51,935 nucleotides of DNA from Stagonosporopsis chrysanthemi (taxonomy: Eukaryota > Ascomycota > Dothideomycetes > Pleosporales > Didymellaceae), in the NCBI GenBank assembly GCA_022560025.1, contig JAFISE010000198.1:1-51935 (forward strand). Direction: 5' to 3'. Shown here piece after piece: positions 40,916 through 51,189 of this stretch. Position 1 is the stretch's first letter. Each line of letters starts with the position of its first letter. Both the position numbers and the translations under genes were made by a program. The notes beneath the pieces are model-generated. The model worked only from the letters and a program-made list of their open reading frames with translations. It had not been told where the DNA came from and ran no database searches.

Positions 40916-42664
40916 ATGGGAGACGCATCGCCGAACGATAACGCACTTCCTTCGGGGTCCCGTGAAGATGCAAATATCGGAAATCCCGTACCCGGACAGA
41001 ATGAACCCGCCTTCATCGCTCAAAACGAAAACTGGCTTCCACTTCCCACCGCCTTTGATCCCGTCACGACCAATACACACGAAATGATAGACGACATGGA
41101 AGACGACATGGAAGACGAAATGTCAGCTCGTCCTGTTTCTCAGAACACCGATGACGAACGTTCTCTGGATTCGCACTGCATTAGTGCTGCAAACAATGCT
41201 GAAGAAAAAGCCAAAATCGCACCATTAGTGGCACGGGCACAACTTTGTTTACATTCGGAGGAGAATAGCAAACCGCTGCCTGCATCAAGCCACAGATGTG
41301 CTGTGTGCTCCATGGACTTCACTGCAACAGACTCATTCCAGCGGGTCCAGCACTTCAACAAATGCTGGTCGACTTATCGCCATGAAGCTGTCAAGACCAA
41401 GAGTAAACGAAAGCGCCTTATGCCCACCCACTTTGTAGAGCGATCAGACCCGCGTCGTCTGGGTAAGAGATCTCCAGCTACGAAGGGACTGCTTGCAGAC
41501 ATCTGTATACTCTGCAACGCAAATTTGGAGCCGCTCTGTCCTGTCGACGCTTTTGAGCACCGCATCCTCTGTTTGTGGAATCTTCAATCTCTGCCAATCA
41601 CATGCGCACGGTGCGGTGTCTCTTTCGTCACCAATGGTAACGTATGGTATGGTATAGATATCGCAGAGCATATCCATGTTTGCTCTGTCCAAGGACCAGA
41701 TTGGGATTTTGATGATGCACAATCTACTTGGTGCGAGCGTCTCGAAAGCCGCAAAGATCCTTCGAACTGTGCTTTCTGTACAGAAAGTATGGAAGATCTG
41801 CATGCAATCGAAGCCTTCCATCATCGCCGCAACTGTCTCCAGGAATCGAAATTGCGGTACTGTCCTATCTGCCACAAATCTCTGCCGTCTATTGCTGGCA
41901 ATCAAGGGTTGACACAGGAAGATGCGCTTTGGCATATACACGATTGCCAAAACAACAACACCCTTTCGATCATCGACAAAGGTGACTTTGAAGCCGTAGT
42001 AATGCGGTGGAAGGGCCGCATGACGGCAGTCTGGAGAATGCAGGCGAAGCTTTACGAGGGCAGAACTGGGGATCGCAAGGGCTGGTCCAGAGACGAGCAT
42101 CGAAGATCTTACCGCAGGAAGCAAGAAAAGGGACGAGATAACACAAACAGATTGTATCTCATCCCCGCTTCAAGTCTGAGAAGTAGTGTTTCGTATGCTG
42201 ACGAAGATGCAATACGAGTAGTGCGGAACATGAAGAGAAGCAGCACTGTGTGGCACAATCTTGAGCTTTTCCGGAAATCTTCCTGGGGGGTGTACAAAGT
42301 ACCAGAGCACGAGAAGATGTTTGACTGGAAGAAGAACGAGTATCACATAGATGAACTTGTACACACGTGGCACGGGACGCGCAAAGAGACGCTTACCCTG
42401 GACTCAGGTATAATCGGCAAGTCCGTTACACAAACTGAAAATTACGGATGCAGGCCTACTTGTGCGACAACCTTAGAAAATGAACCCGGTAGTACGCACG
42501 AACAAAAGGGCGACGAGAGGCTGGAAAGGGATTGTCGGATATTGCTTTCTCACCACAGCCGACAACTGGCTTTCGAGAACGCAAGAAAGTCAGGAATTCG
42601 GATACCTCCGGGCTTCGAGCTACAGGTTCCTGGTGGAGAAGCTGAGGAGCTGACAGCTGGTTAA
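40916..42664 (+). CDS. Protein with five tandem C2HC zinc-binding modules
   Basis: This is an intronless frame of 582 aa from ATG 40916 (MGDASPNDNALPSGS); an in-frame ATG at 40796 adds an unlikely leader. An acidic disordered N-terminus (DDMEDDMEDEM) is followed between residues about 126 and 345 by five units of C-x2-C-x14-20-H-x3-C. They begin CAVC, CILC, CARC, CAFC and CPIC and end HFNKC, HRILC, HIHVC, HRRNC and HIHDC. Units 1, 2 and 4 have exactly 14 residues between the second Cys and His. The spacing suits one zinc per unit. The C-terminal 240 residues are basic and helical without a known domain. I recognise no named family; nucleic-acid or protein binding is a guess. Confidence 0.8.
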   Translation: MGDASPNDNALPSGSREDANIGNPVPGQNEPAFIAQNENWLPLPTAFDPVTTNTHEMIDDMEDDMEDEMSARPVSQNTDDERSLDSHCISAANNAEEKAKIAPLVARAQLCLHSEENSKPLPASSHRCAVCSMDFTATDSFQRVQHFNKCWSTYRHEAVKTKSKRKRLMPTHFVERSDPRRLGKRSPATKGLLADICILCNANLEPLCPVDAFEHRILCLWNLQSLPITCARCGVSFVTNGNVWYGIDIAEHIHVCSVQGPDWDFDDAQSTWCERLESRKDPSNCAFCTESMEDLHAIEAFHHRRNCLQESKLRYCPICHKSLPSIAGNQGLTQEDALWHIHDCQNNNTLSIIDKGDFEAVVMRWKGRMTAVWRMQAKLYEGRTGDRKGWSRDEHRRSYRRKQEKGRDNTNRLYLIPASSLRSSVSYADEDAIRVVRNMKRSSTVWHNLELFRKSSWGVYKVPEHEKMFDWKKNEYHIDELVHTWHGTRKETLTLDSGIIGKSVTQTENYGCRPTCATTLENEPGSTHEQKGDERLERDCRILLSHHSRQLAFENARKSGIRIPPGFELQVPGGEAEELTAG

Positions 42665-42985
42665 TCTTCTGGGTTCGGAGGAGTGACTGGGTACCAGAAG
42701 ACGAAAAGAAAAAAGGTGTAATATCATGGGAAGCTCTGTGCTTGTATATCGACTAGAAAGTAAACGTTCAGACGGAAGTTAAAGTCAAAACGATCATATT
42801 TCAACCCCAAGCTACGTGTGCAGTACGAAGAAGCCCTTTTGATCTGTTTCCAGAGGATAACGTCACTACTCAAATTGAGTTCTCGCACCGAACACAATGC
42901 GCTTCCTTGCTGATGCTACAGCCTCAATACGATTATCAGAATTCTCAGTTAGAGTTACCAACTGGCAATCTGATCGCCGATCTGT
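42665..42985. other. Intergenic gap
   Basis: Short region between the zinc-module gene and the dehydratase pseudogene. TACGAAGAAGC at 42823 resembles a MITE end, but the rest of the element is absent. Confidence 0.45.
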
Positions 42986-44365
42986 TCAAAACCTTTTGCG
43001 CTTCTGCGCTCGCCCACCAGCCTTGTTTGTCAAGTGCTGGATAGGTATATGATCTATGCTTCCGTCGCGCATTTTGACGCTATAGCTGGGGTCCTTTGGA
43101 CTCACAAGGTAGCCGTCTTTTGTCAGGCTCGGGGCCTGGAAATGCTTATGTAGATGATCTGCATACTCCAAGAGGCTCGTCTTACTACTGACACAAGCGG
43201 AGTCAATCAGACTTAGATGCTGTGTTAGCTCAGGCAGCCCAACTTCTCCGGAATGGGGAACCACTTGTACATCAAACTTCGCAGCCATCAAAAGGACTGC
43301 CAAGACCTCGTTTAGACCTCCCATACGGCACACGTCCACCTGACATATGTCTGGCTTCAGCCTGTAACAGTTGCTTGGAGGCGATTCGATTCTGGCACAT
43401 CTCCCCGGTGGCGACGCCTATCCCAAGTCCTTTAAGGTTTTTTTGCGGATTGTAGCATGTCCGAGAACGCCGTCTGGGCTGGTCGGCTCTCGATAAACCG
43501 CGGCTTGAATTCGTATGAAATGTCTTGTGGCACAGACCAGACCTGGTTCGCATCGATCACGAACTCCGTCGAGTCTCCATAACCGATGATCTCTCTAGCA
43601 AGCCCGAGCCTCTTCCGATCTTCTTGCAAGTCTCGCCCAACATTGAACTTGAAATGCTTGATACCCGCTCTTCGATTCTTGTCGAGCAGTTGGCACATTT
43701 TCCCGTTTGAATATTCAAGCCAGCCGGCACTCGTGGTGTATATGGGTACTGCTCGATCGTTGTGAGCATCTTTAATCCTCTGTTCCTTCTCTTCTCCATT
43801 AACCCGTTTCATTAGGGTAATGCCTTCCTCGGTTTAACCGCATCTTCAATATAGCCGAAAGGCTCGCAGCGCACGAATTCTTCAGGAGTAAAGTTCGCGA
43901 CGGACTTCCATACTGGTTTGTCGACACACTTTGCCCATGGATCCCATATCGCGTTAATGACAGCGGCCAGGGCAAGATGGATTACACCCTTCTCGGTACC
44001 TACCCGGCGTACTTGGCAGTTGCACGTCAAAGTCTTTCAGGTGGCTGCAAAGTCATCAACCAAAGAGGTGAGCCTTTGGCCAACCAAAGCTGAGGAAGGG
44101 TAGGATATTGCTCGAACGACAAAGTCGTTGCCGCGTTCGATCGTAGATGTCATTCCATGACCAGTGTGAATCAAAAGTAAGGTACTGTTATCCATTAAGT
44201 CTTGATGCTGGGTGGTCTCTGCTTACATGAGGGCTGTCTTTCTCCAGGATGCAGAATGCAGCGCTGTAGTCGCCAACATCATTCATAGCATCAGATCCTA
44301 TCTGATCGAGAGACATAGGAACGCGGACATGACGAATCCTGAAAGCAGTGATTACAGTGTCTTTC
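42986..44365 (-). pseudogene. L-galactonate/L-fuconate dehydratase-like pseudogene (enolase superfamily)
   Basis: Fragments in three frames follow the family order on the minus strand. They are VPMSLDQIGSDAMNDVGDYSAAF (about 44310), GHGMTSTIERGNDFVV (about 44120), EKGVIHLALAAVINAIWDPWAKC (about 43990), YTTSAGWLEYS and HFKFNVGRDL (about 43700), FVIDANQVW (about 43550), GVATGEMCQNR (about 43410) and DVCRMGGLNEVLAVLLMAAKF (about 43320). An in-frame TGA near 44040 replaces a Trp, and at least three frameshifts occur: near 43815, at an A7 run near 43445 and near 43350. The K-x-K acid/base motif reads KFN, so the second catalytic Lys is lost. No start codon is visible. In fungi these enzymes dehydrate L-galactonate or L-fuconate in sugar-acid catabolism. 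Confidence 0.85.
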
Positions 44366-44820
44366 GGTACTTAATCTGAGCTGGAAATGTACGGCATTGA
44401 ATTGCTGATGAGCTTAAAGCCTTCGGTGCGTCTGGTAAAGGGGCATGGCTTCCTCTTGTGGGCCCTGAGTCCAGCGTCGCTATTTCCTCTGATTTACTTG
44501 AAGAGCGCCATTTTGAAAATTTCAGACACATAAGTGCTATTGTGCAAGATTTACTACAGTCCAAAGTACGAAACCGAAATGGGAATCCGGATAATAGATA
44601 AACACAGTCGGAAAAATACCATGTACCAATCAATTAGCTAACCATTTAGCCAATCAATCATGTCGGAACATTGAATTTGATCGGCAAATTCCTTTCGTGG
44701 ACCCCGCAACTCGGCAGTGGCTTTATGGCCAAATAGCCGAAGAAGTCTTCTTTACAAAATCGCGATATTTACCCGCAGGATGTTTATGGGATGCTGGGGT
44801 CAATCTGCTCAAGAAGCATC
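44366..44820. other. Divergent promoter between dehydratase relic and activator
   Basis: This 455-bp region separates the pseudogene (minus) from the Zn2Cys6 activator (plus). One GGCTAA (XlnR-type GGCTAR) occurs on the minus strand at 44646-44651; a single such hexamer is weak evidence. Confidence 0.45.
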
Positions 44821-47313
44821 ATGCAGGCCACAAACGGACGAGAGATCCGTCGAAGGTCAAGATTAGCTTGCGATAGCTGCGCGAGTTCTCGAGTCAAGTG
44901 CAACGGCAACCATCCCTGGTAAGTTTGTGTTTACCTGGCTGGCTGCTACCTGTTAATCGCATTTCTAGTCGACGCTGCGAAGGTGAGTCTTCACCAGAAC
45001 CTGCGATCTGCATCTGAGCACAAGCTAATACCGTATGTCTAGAACATGACTACGAGTGCAGCTACAATCGCGATGTACGAAAACGAGGACGAAAGCGGAA
45101 AGGCAAAACGCCGGTTGAGAAAGTCATCGTCAATACCGCCATAACCTCCAGCGACTTAGCTGGATTATACGCGGAGCAACTACAGGATGATGAGTCGCTG
45201 CAACACATTGACCATCACCATCACCATGCCAGTGATATCATAACGCAGAATACTTCACACGATGGCTTGATAGTATCAAAATCGGTTGAGGCTGTTGCTG
45301 CTACACCATCAAGCTGGCCAGGCTTGCCCGCATTGCTACCGCACTCACCCGGTGCGCTCAACGATCAAGCGTGCGAGACTTGGCCCAAGGATAGGATAAA
45401 CAATGTCGAACAGCCCAGCACAAGTGCGCATCGGAGGCCACACGAGCGGAATCATATCTCGAGCTTGACGAATAATCCACATGGAGAGCACGCTTGCTTG
45501 GCAGCACTGCTTCCCCATCTTGATGGTGTTATACGGCCTAAGCTTGCACACCAGCTTCTACAGTTGTACTTTGCACCCCCGGAAGGCACTCTCTTCCACA
45601 ATGCGTCGCCATATGTTCTGACGCCTGTTTTGCGAAGACAATCTGTACTGAATCCTGCCTCCGCTCGATCTACAACGCCTGCCTTGCTTGCTACAATGAT
45701 ATGGGTCAGTGCCCAGACAGCATCTCTGCCCCAGCTGCTTACCCCTGGCTCACGGACCAATTTGTGTTCCAGGTTACAAGACTTAGTCTTCAGGTTGCTG
45801 CACGACCGTGACCTTGATAATTGGCAAAGGGTGTCAGGTGAGTCTTCCACTCTAACGTTGTGCTATCCCGCCTATGTACTGACTGACTTCAGGTCGTCTC
45901 GTACAGAAAACCTGGTATGGCCACCCCACCGAGATGGCTGAAGAGCGGAAGATGCCGACGCCAGTCATTGATGATGTTCTAAGTCTCATACTTATTACTA
46001 TTGTGACATCTGGCGGCGATTTCAAGAGGGATTGCTTGCCATGGTGGGACAAAGCCATTCGTCTAATCGATACGATGAAGCTACATCAGATGGACCATCC
46101 AGATGCAAACCTCGAATCTAAAAGTGGCCTGGAGGGTTACCATGTCAATGAAATGTACTCTGAAGCTCGCTCCATAGAAGCCAGGGAGGAGATGCGAAGA
46201 ACTTTTTGGCTGGCCTTTGCCTTGGATCGACATCTTGCTCTATCCTACAATGGAAATCCTTCCATCGTTGATGGTGAGAGCCATGTTTACATCCCGATTC
46301 CTGAGCGAATCTGGCAGTCGAGGATTGAGGATAATGGCCAGGATCGACTGCAACGTCAGCTAGGACCTCCCGCAACAGTTACTGGTACTGGATTCTTCGA
46401 GTTCTTCTTACCTCTGATGACTCTACTGGGTGATATCGTCAACCTGCGTCGTCGGCGACAGCATCCCCGACTCGGCACTCTTGACGATGGGGCATCAGTC
46501 GCTTTGGTGGAGAAGCACCTTGAACGCTGTAAAGAAAGCATCGATGAGTTACAAAGCCAGAATGAGCCTGGAAATCGGCAGAGCTTCAGCTATTCGAACT
46601 CGGTACTAATGCATGATGTCGGTCCTGTGTTACAAGGAGCGACGCCCGAGTCAACTGCCCTCCTGACCCCACTACCTGACGACGGACCATCAAACCGAGG
46701 AAAGCGATGTTCGAGAACGCGTCTTGTAACTGCATACGCTCATTTCATTCTCCAAGTACTTTTCGTGCTTCTCCACGGAGAGTGGGACGCTTTGACCATG
46801 CTTGCCTGGCTACCTGCTGCAGGCTCGCAAAGTGAATGGATTACCTCACCATCGTTCCACAAATGCTCTTCCCACGCCGTCTTTGCTTCCGAGGCAATTT
46901 CATCTATACTTAAACTCGACCCCGAGCTCATATTCATGCCTTACCTGTTTGGCATCTATCTGTTTCACGGATCGCTGGTTCTGCTTTTGTTCGCGGATCG
47001 TATGCCGGCAGTGAACGGCGGCTCCAATAATGCCGTCGAGGCCGCTTGCGAAACTATCATCAGGGCACATGAGGCGTGCATTGTGACACTAAATACGGAG
47101 TTCCAGCGTGTGTTTAAGCGTGTTATGCGAGCGACATTAATGGTGGTGAAAGATCAGAACAAGACTGGTTGGCCACATGATATACATCGAGATGCTGATC
47201 CGTCCGGTCTCGAAGAATGTGCAGACACGGTTCGCGAACAAATTGTAGATATGAGAAAAGATATGCTGAGGCTCTATCGATGGAGTCAAGGAGGAAGGGG
47301 TCTAGCTATTTGA
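44821..47313 (+). CDS. XlnR/AraR-like Zn2Cys6 transcriptional activator
   Basis: Four exons, 44821-44918, 44969-44982 (14 nt), 45043-45837 and 45893-47313, join to 775 aa. Introns 1 and 2 fall inside the zinc cluster; only with the 14-nt exon is it complete (C-x2-C-x6-C-x5-C-x2-C-x6-C, from ACDSC to YEC). A basic linker (RKRGRKRKGK) and a His-rich spot (HIDHHHHHASD) follow. The middle homology region carries WWDKAIRLIDTMKLHQ, EEMRRTFWLAFALDRHLALSYNG and VYIPIPERIW, the hallmark of XlnR/Xyr1 and its paralogue AraR, which control pentose and hemicellulose catabolism. Its divergent neighbour is a sugar-acid dehydratase relic and the next gene is a sugar dehydrogenase, consistent with a pathway regulator. 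Its exact inducer is unknown. Confidence 0.88.
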
Positions 47314-47831
47314 ACAAGGAACACGAAAACCGTGTCAGTCTGAAGCGGAAAGGTCGCAGAGAACGCCACACTTACAGACGGTGGTGTTTCCACGCTCCCT
47401 TGTGGCAGGTGCAAGAAAGATGGTAGCACCGCACGTGAGTGCTAGAAGCACATACCTTGGCCGAGAAAATCTCACCAGTATAGTGCCGAGGACTATACCG
47501 ACTTCAAAGGCACCTTGAGCACTGGACAGACCCGGTGGAAGTGCTGGTGCCTGGACGAGTCTCAACCACGTAATTGATGAAGTAGTCGGCGATTGCTACT
47601 TAGCATTTGTTAGTAAAAAAACCGAAAACAAGGCCCACCACGCTTTTACTAACCCTGTGCTCCGATGTAGCAAAACTGGGAGAATGAGGAGTGGAAAAGT
47701 CGATCCTGGTTCGAGAAGGAAGCCTTACGCAGTACGTTACAAATTACTCAGCAAGACTACCTTTTGAACATCACGCGCTGAGGAAATTTTTTGGATCTTG
47801 TTGTTTTGATGTTGATGGGACCTCTGTCGTT
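47314..47831. other. Convergent intergenic gap
   Basis: Region between the 3' ends of the activator and the aldo-keto reductase. No gene or repeat is recognised. Confidence 0.5.
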
Positions 47832-48926
47832 CTACGAAGAATGTGGCACTTCAATTGCCAATTCTTGAGTGGAGAAATTGTAATCCAACCACTTGCCAAG
47901 AGTCTCTCGCACTAGCTTTGAACGATCATTGTCCTGTGCCTCAAGAATCGCATCCGCTATTGAATCTTTCTTTATTGCGGTATATTTCAGATCGTCTCCA
48001 AGCACCTGACGGGCTGCACCAATGTTCATAATGATTTCTTCAAGTGAGGCCACTCCACTGATGGTAGAGATCTGGATCTCAGGGCCCGACAGTGCTACAG
48101 CTTGGCGTATAGCATAACGAAGAGCGAGGTTAGTAGTAGACTCTCCCTGAGACTCGATGATTTTTGAAGCCTGCTGAGCCAGTAGCCGCAGACCCTTGGG
48201 TGCTGGATGCCAGTCCCCCAAACCACCAACTGGAACGCCCTTCGAACTCAACAAGCCTACAGCTAGGGGACTTGATGCGCAGATCACTTTGACCCCAGCA
48301 GCCTTGAGAAGAGGAAGCCCATAGCTCTGGAGACGTGTGTTCTGTAGTGTTAATTGTGCCCACGTCTGCACTACGTCTACTGGTTGATCATAAGTCTGGA
48401 GGACGAGCTCGGCAACTCGCGATAGAACGTCGAGGTTGTAGCCGGAAATTCCAACGTACTTCACACGACCTTCCTGCACAAGCTGAAAAAGCGTCCCAAC
48501 AGCCTCAACAGCCTCTTTCGTGCTCACAAACTCCACGTCATGACAGAAAACCACATCCAGATAAGTGGTGTTGAAGCGCTGAAGTGATCGATGAACAGAG
48601 GTGCGAATCCAGGGTGCTGAATAGTCAAAGTGGTCGCTGGTAATCCTTCCGACCTTGGTCATCAAGGTGTAGTCCTCTCGGCGGTACTTTTGCGTAATTC
48701 GAGAGTGCGAAAGAGCGGTCCCGAGTATGAGTTCTGAAGGATCGTAGTATGGCGAGGTGTCGATAGTACGCACACCGGCATCGAAGGCTGTCTCGAGAAT
48801 GTCGACAACGGGTGCTTTGTCTGGCTCGTGCACAAGCTGATAACTGAAACCAGCACCGCCCATGACGAACGGGTCGAGCTTTAATGCGGGCCTCTCGGCC
48901 CCGGATTGACATTTGCCAGGTGTCAT
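47832..48926 (-). CDS. D-arabinose/L-galactose 1-dehydrogenase-like aldo-keto reductase
   Basis: This is a 364-aa intronless frame. It has the AKR catalytic tetrad: D56 and Y61 in TIDTSPYYDPSE, K91 in LMTKVG and H129 in VFCHDVEF. Barrel blocks GRVKYVGISGYN and ASSPLAVGLLSSKG and a C-terminal coenzyme-binding stretch (STISGVASLEEI) follow. These features fit the Ara2/L-galactose dehydrogenase group, NAD-dependent enzymes that oxidise D-arabinose, L-fucose or L-galactose at C1 to the lactone. That is the first step before a lactonase and an L-fuconate/L-galactonate dehydratase, whose relic lies 3.5 kb away beyond the XlnR-like activator. The exact substrate is not proven by sequence. Confidence 0.9.
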   Translation of the reverse strand: MTPGKCQSGAERPALKLDPFVMGGAGFSYQLVHEPDKAPVVDILETAFDAGVRTIDTSPYYDPSELILGTALSHSRITQKYRREDYTLMTKVGRITSDHFDYSAPWIRTSVHRSLQRFNTTYLDVVFCHDVEFVSTKEAVEAVGTLFQLVQEGRVKYVGISGYNLDVLSRVAELVLQTYDQPVDVVQTWAQLTLQNTRLQSYGLPLLKAAGVKVICASSPLAVGLLSSKGVPVGGLGDWHPAPKGLRLLAQQASKIIESQGESTTNLALRYAIRQAVALSGPEIQISTISGVASLEEIIMNIGAARQVLGDDLKYTAIKKDSIADAILEAQDNDRSKLVRETLGKWLDYNFSTQELAIEVPHSS

Positions 48927-49849
48927 TGCGCTGTATGTAGACGTGTGCTACGTTACCGGAGAAGGTCATGAGACTTCTGAAAAAAGTGGTAATACTCTCT
49001 CGGCGCAAATATCGTGTGCTCAAAGGCCAATGTTATCGAGATGGAGGCGACACCACTCGTCAAAATCCGTATTGTGTGAAGCAAAGGCTGCTGCAAGTCT
49101 GATATTCTCCCGACTTGCTGCTGGAAGATCCATGATTGATTGGCGGGTATTATCCGGATATTTGTTCATTCTACCTATGGCCAGCTGTTATTGCAATTCT
49201 CAGCCGGCACTTGAAGTGGATCCACGACACATTGAGCCGAGGCGACCCCGCACCACAACAGATAATTTTCACAAGTTCATCAATATCCATACTGGACATT
49301 CCATCTCGCATGCAAGCGGCTCAGTGACTTATGAGGCAGTCATTATCGGCTGAAGCCTGACGGCGTGGCTAGCTGCTTTCGCGGCTAAGGCCGTGTAGGT
49401 GGGTCATCGCTAGCGCCAATCTGGGTATTATCACGACCGTTGCCAGGCCTCGATGCAGTCTCGTGACCGAAACATCGGCACCACAATGATGCAGCACTGG
49501 ACGAAAGTCGCGGCCCTTGCATCTTGCTGTTCATGTTGTCTGTGATGTCCGTAACCACTGTGTGCTGTGCTTCATGCACTTCTTTGCTTTTGGATTGTGC
49601 TTCGCCTGTTAAAATGCGTTGCCTTTCCATGTCTACCGAGCGTTGCGGCTGGCCTCTTCCGCAGCGGTGTACGTGTCTTGTCAGAATGTGTTCTGCGAAA
49701 CGCATGTCAGAATACATTTGATGGAAAGAAGTCAAACAGTGTACATTTAGAGCTGATTGCTTCAAACTACGTGTAGGCATCATCAGGAAGACGTCTCATT
49801 GGGCATGAAATCGTCCGAACCCCTTGCCTTCATGAGAGTATTCTGGTCG
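48927..49849. other. Intergenic, 0.9 kb
   Basis: Upstream region of the aldo-keto reductase (minus) and 3' side of the PRISE reductase (minus). Frames such as 48913-49353 and 49385-49783 show no domain. It contains the paired GGCTAR sites at 49367-49388. Confidence 0.45.
49367..49388. promoter_or_regulatory. Paired GGCTAR (XlnR-type) sites
   Basis: GGCTAG (49367-49372) and GGCTAA (49383-49388) lie 16 bp apart, about 440-460 bp upstream of the aldo-keto reductase start. GGCTAR is the published XlnR core. Single copies are common by chance; the close pair near an XlnR-like gene is suggestive only. Confidence 0.35.
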
Positions 49850-51189
49850 CTACTCCAACAGCGGGGGTAGCATCTTCAGCTTCACATACTCTGCAATGAC
49901 CTCAATAATCGCCTCATTTGAGTCCACAAATCCGTGCCATCCCATCTTCCTTGCCTTGTTCATCGTAAGGTCTAGAGCACTGCCCATCAAACTTCCATCA
50001 GTGAAGCCAAAGAGCCTGTCGATGTCCATATTCTGCAAAGTTTCTCCGACAAGACCATATTTTTTAATAAGCTCAGCCCAAGCATTTTGAACTTTCTCTT
50101 GCTTGGCCCAATCTGCCAGAGTGAACCTGACGCTATATATTGCTGGTGGGCCAAACCCTCGGGGTGGTGGATCATGTGGACTCTTCACAGCCGTGTATTG
50201 GTTCTCGTCCATACTCGGTAGACCGTAATCCATGCCGTAGCTTTTAGCAAGCTTTGGCCAGTGATTGCCCCACGTAAAGGTTGTGCCGTCCATGGTATTG
50301 AACTTTTCATCTTTGGCCCTATCAGTCAGTACAGCCCACTCCTCCATGTACCCATTCATCCTGCTACTGCTCATGCAGCAGTTCACTTCCCAAGCCTGAA
50401 GGTCGGAAGGAAACTCTAGTTTCTCGCCCAAGTATTTCTGAACGCTTGCATAAATACCCAGCGGAAAGACAATGTTCATGGCTGCATCTGGTACAGCGCC
50501 CAGGATACTTGCTGGCATGCAGATGTTCCAGTTGATACCATTATCCTTACAAAAAGACCAAAGAAAATCTTCCTGAGGATAGTAGAAGTTTGGCTCCATC
50601 GTTATGCGCGGTGCGTCCTCCTCTTGTGGGATAGCAGAAGGCCCCAGATGAACGCCGTAATTCTTGGCGCCGGTCTGGAGCATGATGCGCTTGGGTTTAA
50701 TTGATGCAAGAGGGAGAGCCGTGCAAAAGTTTCGAAGCAATGCGGCTAGGTATAGTTAGGGATTGTCCAGTAGACTGCAAATGGCGATTGGACCGTATGC
50801 TTACTGTTCACCCTGCACATCTCCTCTGCATCGCTCCAGAGTCCTCCCTCTTCTTTTGGCTTGACCTGGACATAGCTGTAGAAGAACACATAATCAGCCT
50901 TGACACCCTTCTCTTTCAAGACTTCGGCAATCTCCTGTGGCTCTTTGAGAAAGTCGAGAGCAATGTGCTCGGCTTGTGCCGGCAGGCCGTCTGGAATGGC
51001 TGGCGGACGCCGAGACAGACAGTAAATCTTTGTCCAGCGCTCTGGAGCTTCTGCTAAGACGCGCAGCATGTAATTTCCCGAGATACCATTTGCACCTGTG
51101 ATGATGGCCGTGAGGCCTTTGGTCGAGGGAGGATAGACTGGAAGTCCATGATAGATGCCTTTCGCTTGAACTGTCTGCTGATTCGACAT
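49850..51189 (-). CDS. PRISE-type short-chain reductase (SirQ/iridoid-synthase-like)
   Basis: Exons 51189-50805 and 50745-49850 join to 426 aa; the 59-nt intron has a GTAAGC donor. The N-terminal Rossmann motif is TGANGISGNYML, followed by CLSRRPP for NADP binding. Catalytic K lies in QTGAKNYGVHLG and the Tyr in FYYPQEDFLW, the signature of progesterone 5-beta-reductase/iridoid synthase-like (PRISE) enzymes, which reduce enones. The C-terminal half continues the family blocks (NICMPASILGAVPDAAMN, TFTWGNHWP). Fungal members such as SirQ occur in secondary-metabolite clusters, but no cluster core gene is seen here. The substrate is unknown. Confidence 0.9.

Noticed and set aside
42823..42833. 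TACGAAGAAGC as a fifth MITE copy
   Set aside because: Only the first eleven bases match; neither the interior nor the other end is present.
42986..44365. Dehydratase as an intact multi-intron gene
   Set aside because: The frame breaks lack GT-AG pairs that would repair them, and a catalytic Lys and the start codon are missing.
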